A stretch of DNA of 25,440 nt, taken from contig CAVXZW010000006.1 of NCBI GenBank assembly GCA_963766445.1, forward strand, positions 1 through 25,440. Reading direction: 5' to 3'. Position 1 is the stretch's first letter. Every line of letters starts with the position of its first letter. Both the position numbers and the translations under genes were made by a program. The notes below the pieces were generated by a model. That model was not told where the DNA came from and did no database searches. It saw nothing but the letters and a program-made list of their open reading frames with translations. Shown piece after piece: positions 22,957-25,440 of this stretch. The stretch comes from JAICYJ01 sp963766445. Lineage in GTDB: Bacteria; Actinomycetota; Thermoleophilia; Gaiellales; JAICJC01.

Positions 22957-24828
22957 GTGCGCTTTCGCCACAAGCTGTCCATCGTCCTGGTCGGGCTGGC
23001 GCTGGTGCCGCTGATCGGCGCCGGTCTGATCGTTCAGGCGCTTCTGACGCGCGACACTGTCCGCAGCGTCGATGCGAAGCTGTCGATCGGCGCCGCCGGC
23101 GCGGCCGCGGCCTACCGCTCCCAGCAGGTCGTCGCCCAGACGGTGGCCGTGCAGCTCGCGTCGCGGCCGGATGTGGCCAGGGCGTTCCGCGACCGGGATG
23201 CGTCGCAGCTCGACCTGTCGTCGGTTCCACCGGGCTACTCGGTGGCTCTGGCCGACGACAAGGGCACGTTCGCCGGGTCGGTGCCGGCGGGGCCGGTCTG
23301 GCAGGCCAGCGCCGAGCTGGTCCCGCACACCGACGGCCGCCGCGTGATCGTCTCGATGCCGCTCAACGACGAGCTGCTGCTGCGGGTCGCGGCGCAGAGC
23401 CCGCTGCCCGACGGCGTCGACCTGGCGCTGGCCAGCGGCGGCCACGTGATCGCCAGCCCCGATGGCCTCAGCGGCGAACTCAGCGGCTTCACACCCGGGC
23501 AGGCGGCCAGCGACGGCTCGATCGGCGACGCCGCTGTGCGCGCCCAGGCCGTGCGCGTCGGTGGGCCGGGTAAGGCGCTGACGGAGATGGTCGCGAACTA
23601 CCCGACCGGCCGCATCAGCGATCGCATCGACGCGCTGCGGCTGAAGCTGCTGGTGCCGCTGGCGCTGCTGGCGGGACTGGTGGCCGCGCTGGCGCTGCTG
23701 GCCGCCGACCGCATCTCGCGCGCGCTCAGCCAGCTCTCGCAGCGGGCGCTGGCGCTGGTGCGCCTGCAGACGCCGCTTCCGCCCAGCCACGGCGACGAGC
23801 TGGAGGAGCTGAACGTGGCGCTGGACACCATGTCCAGCGAGCTGACGCACCGCATGACCGAGCTGGAGGGCGAGCGGGCGCGGCTCAAGACGACCGTGGC
23901 CAGGTACGGCGAGACGCTGGCCGCTACGCACGATCTGCGGGTGCTGCTGGGCGGAGTGCTGGAGCTGGCGGTGCAGGCCACCAAGGCCCGCGGCGGGCGC
24001 CTGTTGCTGTACGACACCCAGAACGGCGAGGCCACCGAGCAGGTGCGGCTGGGTACGGCTCGCGGCTCGCGTACCGACCTGCCGATGGTGGTGCAGGTCG
24101 GCCGCGGTATCGAGGGCGAGGCGCTGCAGGCGCAGGAGCCGCGGTCGTCGGCGTCGCCGCGGGCGCTGCTGGCGGTGCCGATCGTGCGCGAGCGTGCGCT
24201 GCTCGGCTGCTTCACGGTGGTGGATGCCGAGGGCGGTGTGTTCGGCCCCGACGACGTCGAGACGCTGTCCGGCCTGGCCGTGCAGGCGGGCGTGGCGATC
24301 GAGAACGCGCGGCTGCACCGCGCGGTCGAGCAGCAGGCGATCACCGACGATCTGACCGGGCTCGCGAACCGGCGCCAGTTCTACGAGGTGCTGGGCCGCG
24401 AGTTCGAGCGCGCCCACCGGTTCGGCACGCCGCTGTCGCTGGTGATGCTCGACATCGACGACTTCAAGCGGGTCAACGATACCCATCCCATGAAGCACCT
24501 CGCGGGCGACGCGGTTCTGCGGTCGGTGGCGATGGCAATCTCGGGCCACATCCGCGACATCGACCTGGCCGCGCGCTACGGTGGCGAGGAGTTCGCCGTG
24601 CTGCTGCCACAGACCGACCATGAGGGTGCCGTCAATCTGGCAGAGCGGCTGCGCGCAGCCATCGCCGAGCGGCTGGTCAGCTTCGGCGGCGAGGACGAGA
24701 TCGCGGTCACGGCCAGCTTCGGCGTCGCCTCCGGCCCGGACCTCGACCAGACCCAGCTCGATCTGATCGCGGCTGCCGACAACGCCCTCTACGCAAGCAA
24801 GCGCGAGGGCAAAAACCGGGTAACCTGA
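22957..24828 (+). CDS. Membrane diguanylate cyclase with sensor, HAMP-like, GAF and GGDEF domains
   Basis: This 623-residue protein synthesises cyclic di-GMP. GTG 22957 is chosen because GGAAGGGG lies 11 bases upstream and the promoter at 22917 excludes earlier starts. TM1 (LSIVLVGLALVPLIGAGLIV) and TM2 (LLVPLALLAGLVAALALLAA, near residue 228) enclose a periplasmic-type sensor. A HAMP-like helix, a GAF domain (residues about 325-460) and GGDEF follow. The active site is GGEEF (542-546). The inhibitory I-site RxxD (RDID, 533-536) is intact, five residues before it. The loop NDTHPMKHLAGD (507-518) is two residues longer than the usual NDTxGHxxGD. A tandem CCCAT CCCAT in the DNA may be its origin, so activity is uncertain. 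Confidence 0.85.
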   Translation: MRFRHKLSIVLVGLALVPLIGAGLIVQALLTRDTVRSVDAKLSIGAAGAAAAYRSQQVVAQTVAVQLASRPDVARAFRDRDASQLDLSSVPPGYSVALADDKGTFAGSVPAGPVWQASAELVPHTDGRRVIVSMPLNDELLLRVAAQSPLPDGVDLALASGGHVIASPDGLSGELSGFTPGQAASDGSIGDAAVRAQAVRVGGPGKALTEMVANYPTGRISDRIDALRLKLLVPLALLAGLVAALALLAADRISRALSQLSQRALALVRLQTPLPPSHGDELEELNVALDTMSSELTHRMTELEGERARLKTTVARYGETLAATHDLRVLLGGVLELAVQATKARGGRLLLYDTQNGEATEQVRLGTARGSRTDLPMVVQVGRGIEGEALQAQEPRSSASPRALLAVPIVRERALLGCFTVVDAEGGVFGPDDVETLSGLAVQAGVAIENARLHRAVEQQAITDDLTGLANRRQFYEVLGREFERAHRFGTPLSLVMLDIDDFKRVNDTHPMKHLAGDAVLRSVAMAISGHIRDIDLAARYGGEEFAVLLPQTDHEGAVNLAERLRAAIAERLVSFGGEDEIAVTASFGVASGPDLDQTQLDLIAAADNALYASKREGKNRVT

Positions 24829-24935
24829 TGCCGGAATCCCGAACCAGATGTTAACGACTGGATTACAGGCGGCTGCTATATTCACGCCCGCAGTTTGGGT
24901 TCCACGTTCACTGACATGCGTCCGGAGAGGTGTCC

Positions 24936-25244
24936 ATGACCGGTAGTAGCTCGCTGTTTTCCTCGGTGATCGAGGATCATCTCGCCCTCAAGCGCCAGAA
25001 CAGCCATCTGGACGACGACATGCCGATCGACGAGTTCGCGGTGCATGATCCGTTCCAGAATCACCCGCTCTTCAAGTCCGAGGCCGAGGCTCGCGCCGAG
25101 GAGGAGGAGACGGGAGAGCACCCCGCCGTATCGCTGGAGATGCCGGCCGACACGCTGACGATGCCCGTGATGGAGGAGCCCGAGGACGGCCAGCCCATCG
25201 CCTGGATCGAGACGACCACCGACCAAGACTTCCGCTGGGAGTAG
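24936..25244 (+). CDS. Small acidic hypothetical protein
   Basis: This 102-residue protein starts at ATG 24936, with GAGAGG about 9 bases upstream. It is strongly acidic, with the runs EDHLALKRQNSHLDDDMPIDEF, FKSEAEARAEEEETGE and MEEPEDGQPIAWIE, and ends DFRWE. No TM segment, Cys or known motif is seen. A TATATT at 24877-24882 could be its own -10. Its neighbour is a diguanylate cyclase, but a shared role is only a guess. The stop is followed immediately by the tandem long-hairpin repeats. Confidence 0.6.
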   Translation: MTGSSSLFSSVIEDHLALKRQNSHLDDDMPIDEFAVHDPFQNHPLFKSEAEARAEEEETGEHPAVSLEMPADTLTMPVMEEPEDGQPIAWIETTTDQDFRWE

Positions 25245-25245
25245 C

Positions 25246-25347
25246 CTGACGGCTGCAAGCCGTCGTCTCGCGGCGTCGCTTCAGTCGGCCCGTGCCGAGC
25301 ATGGTGCCTCCCTCGCTCCTGGCGAGACTCGGTTTTCGCTCGTCGAG
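25246..25347 (+). repeat. Long-hairpin dispersed repeat, copy 2 (102 bp)
   Basis: It starts one base after the stop codon at 25242-25244, with GACGGCT-GCA-AGCCGTC as a perfect 7-bp hairpin. It ends with GCGAGACTCGG and TTTTCGC. The 5' GTCTCGC pairs with the 3' GCGAGAC, making an overall imperfect palindrome. It is homologous to the copy at 15262. The tight fit to a stop codon suggests a terminator or mRNA-stabilising role. Confidence 0.75.
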
Positions 25348-25440
25348 CTGACGGCTGCAAACCGTCGCGTCGCGGCGTCGCTTCAGTCGGCCCGTGCCGA
25401 GCACTGTGCCTCCGCTCGCTCCTGGCCGGACCCGGGTTTC
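25348..25440 (+). repeat. Long-hairpin dispersed repeat, copy 3 (cut by window end)
   Basis: This is a tandem copy of the preceding element with a 102-bp period and few differences in its first 75 bases. The 3' end as visible (GGCCGGACCCGGGTTTC) is more diverged than in copy 2. The window ends inside it, so more copies may follow. Confidence 0.7.

Noticed and set aside
22507..24885. Minus-strand open frame of almost 800 codons opposite the diguanylate cyclase gene
   Set aside because: Shadow frame with Gln/Arg/His-rich text and no domain; the plus-strand gene has intact GGDEF and GAF motifs.
25072..25404. Minus-strand open frames spanning the tandem repeats
   Set aside because: They arise from the repeat itself; the repeated peptide segments mirror the 102-bp period.

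Overview
The window is GC-rich, with densely packed and often overlapping genes. GTG and TTG starts are used freely, and the putative membrane, secreted and Tat-type proteins look actinobacterial. The Thermus-type isocitrate dehydrogenase, LigB-type DNA ligase and aerobic CO-dehydrogenase accessory genes suggest Actinomycetota, possibly Thermoleophilia (Gaiellales or Solirubrobacterales). This placement is an inference from gene content. No rRNA, tRNA, CRISPR array, transposase or phage gene was seen.

Positions 1-2923 hold a CO-dehydrogenase-type accessory neighbourhood: the end of a CoxE-like VWA protein, a small Cys/His protein, an orphan fragment resembling part of the molybdopterin subunit (CoxL), a YceI-like protein, CoxG and a zinc ribbon. 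Positions 2940-4944 hold two minus-strand cell-wall enzymes, a lytic transglycosylase and a GH3 N-acetylhexosaminidase. Positions 5040-9696 form a plus-strand run: alpha/beta hydrolase, molbindin (Mop), ATP-dependent DNA ligase, VOC protein, zinc-ribbon/DUF4389 membrane protein and an arginase-family protein.

Positions 9707-13051 hold a divergent pair around a palindromic operator. One gene is a GcvT/DmdA-like folate-dependent methyltransferase. The other is a full-length trimethylamine-dehydrogenase-type flavoprotein with Cys-FMN, 4Fe-4S and FAD/NAD domains, whose substrate bowl is altered. Together they look like an oxidative N-demethylation module that passes one-carbon units to folate. 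Two small membrane proteins and an orphan PotD-like binding protein follow.

A 202-bp element with perfect 20-bp inverted ends sits between potD and a PhyH dioxygenase and contains a copy of a roughly 100-bp long-hairpin repeat. Two more copies lie in tandem at the window end. The minus-strand run icd, CBS protein, phyH has 17-bp gaps. Positions 18280-20678 hold a secreted collagen-like protein, a small anchored protein and a small gene behind a two-hairpin leader. Positions 20845-25244 hold pdhA-pdhB (E1 alpha and beta), a GAF-GGDEF diguanylate cyclase and a small acidic protein.

Many genes need a one-base frame correction to read as full-length family members (near 79, 2146, 3050, 7402, 8130, 8565, 8965, 9017, 9105, 14838, 15428, 15681, 18495-18840, 19006, 19615, 19927 and 22846). 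Sequencing or assembly error is the simplest explanation, so these genes are annotated as single genes rather than as genuine pseudogenes.
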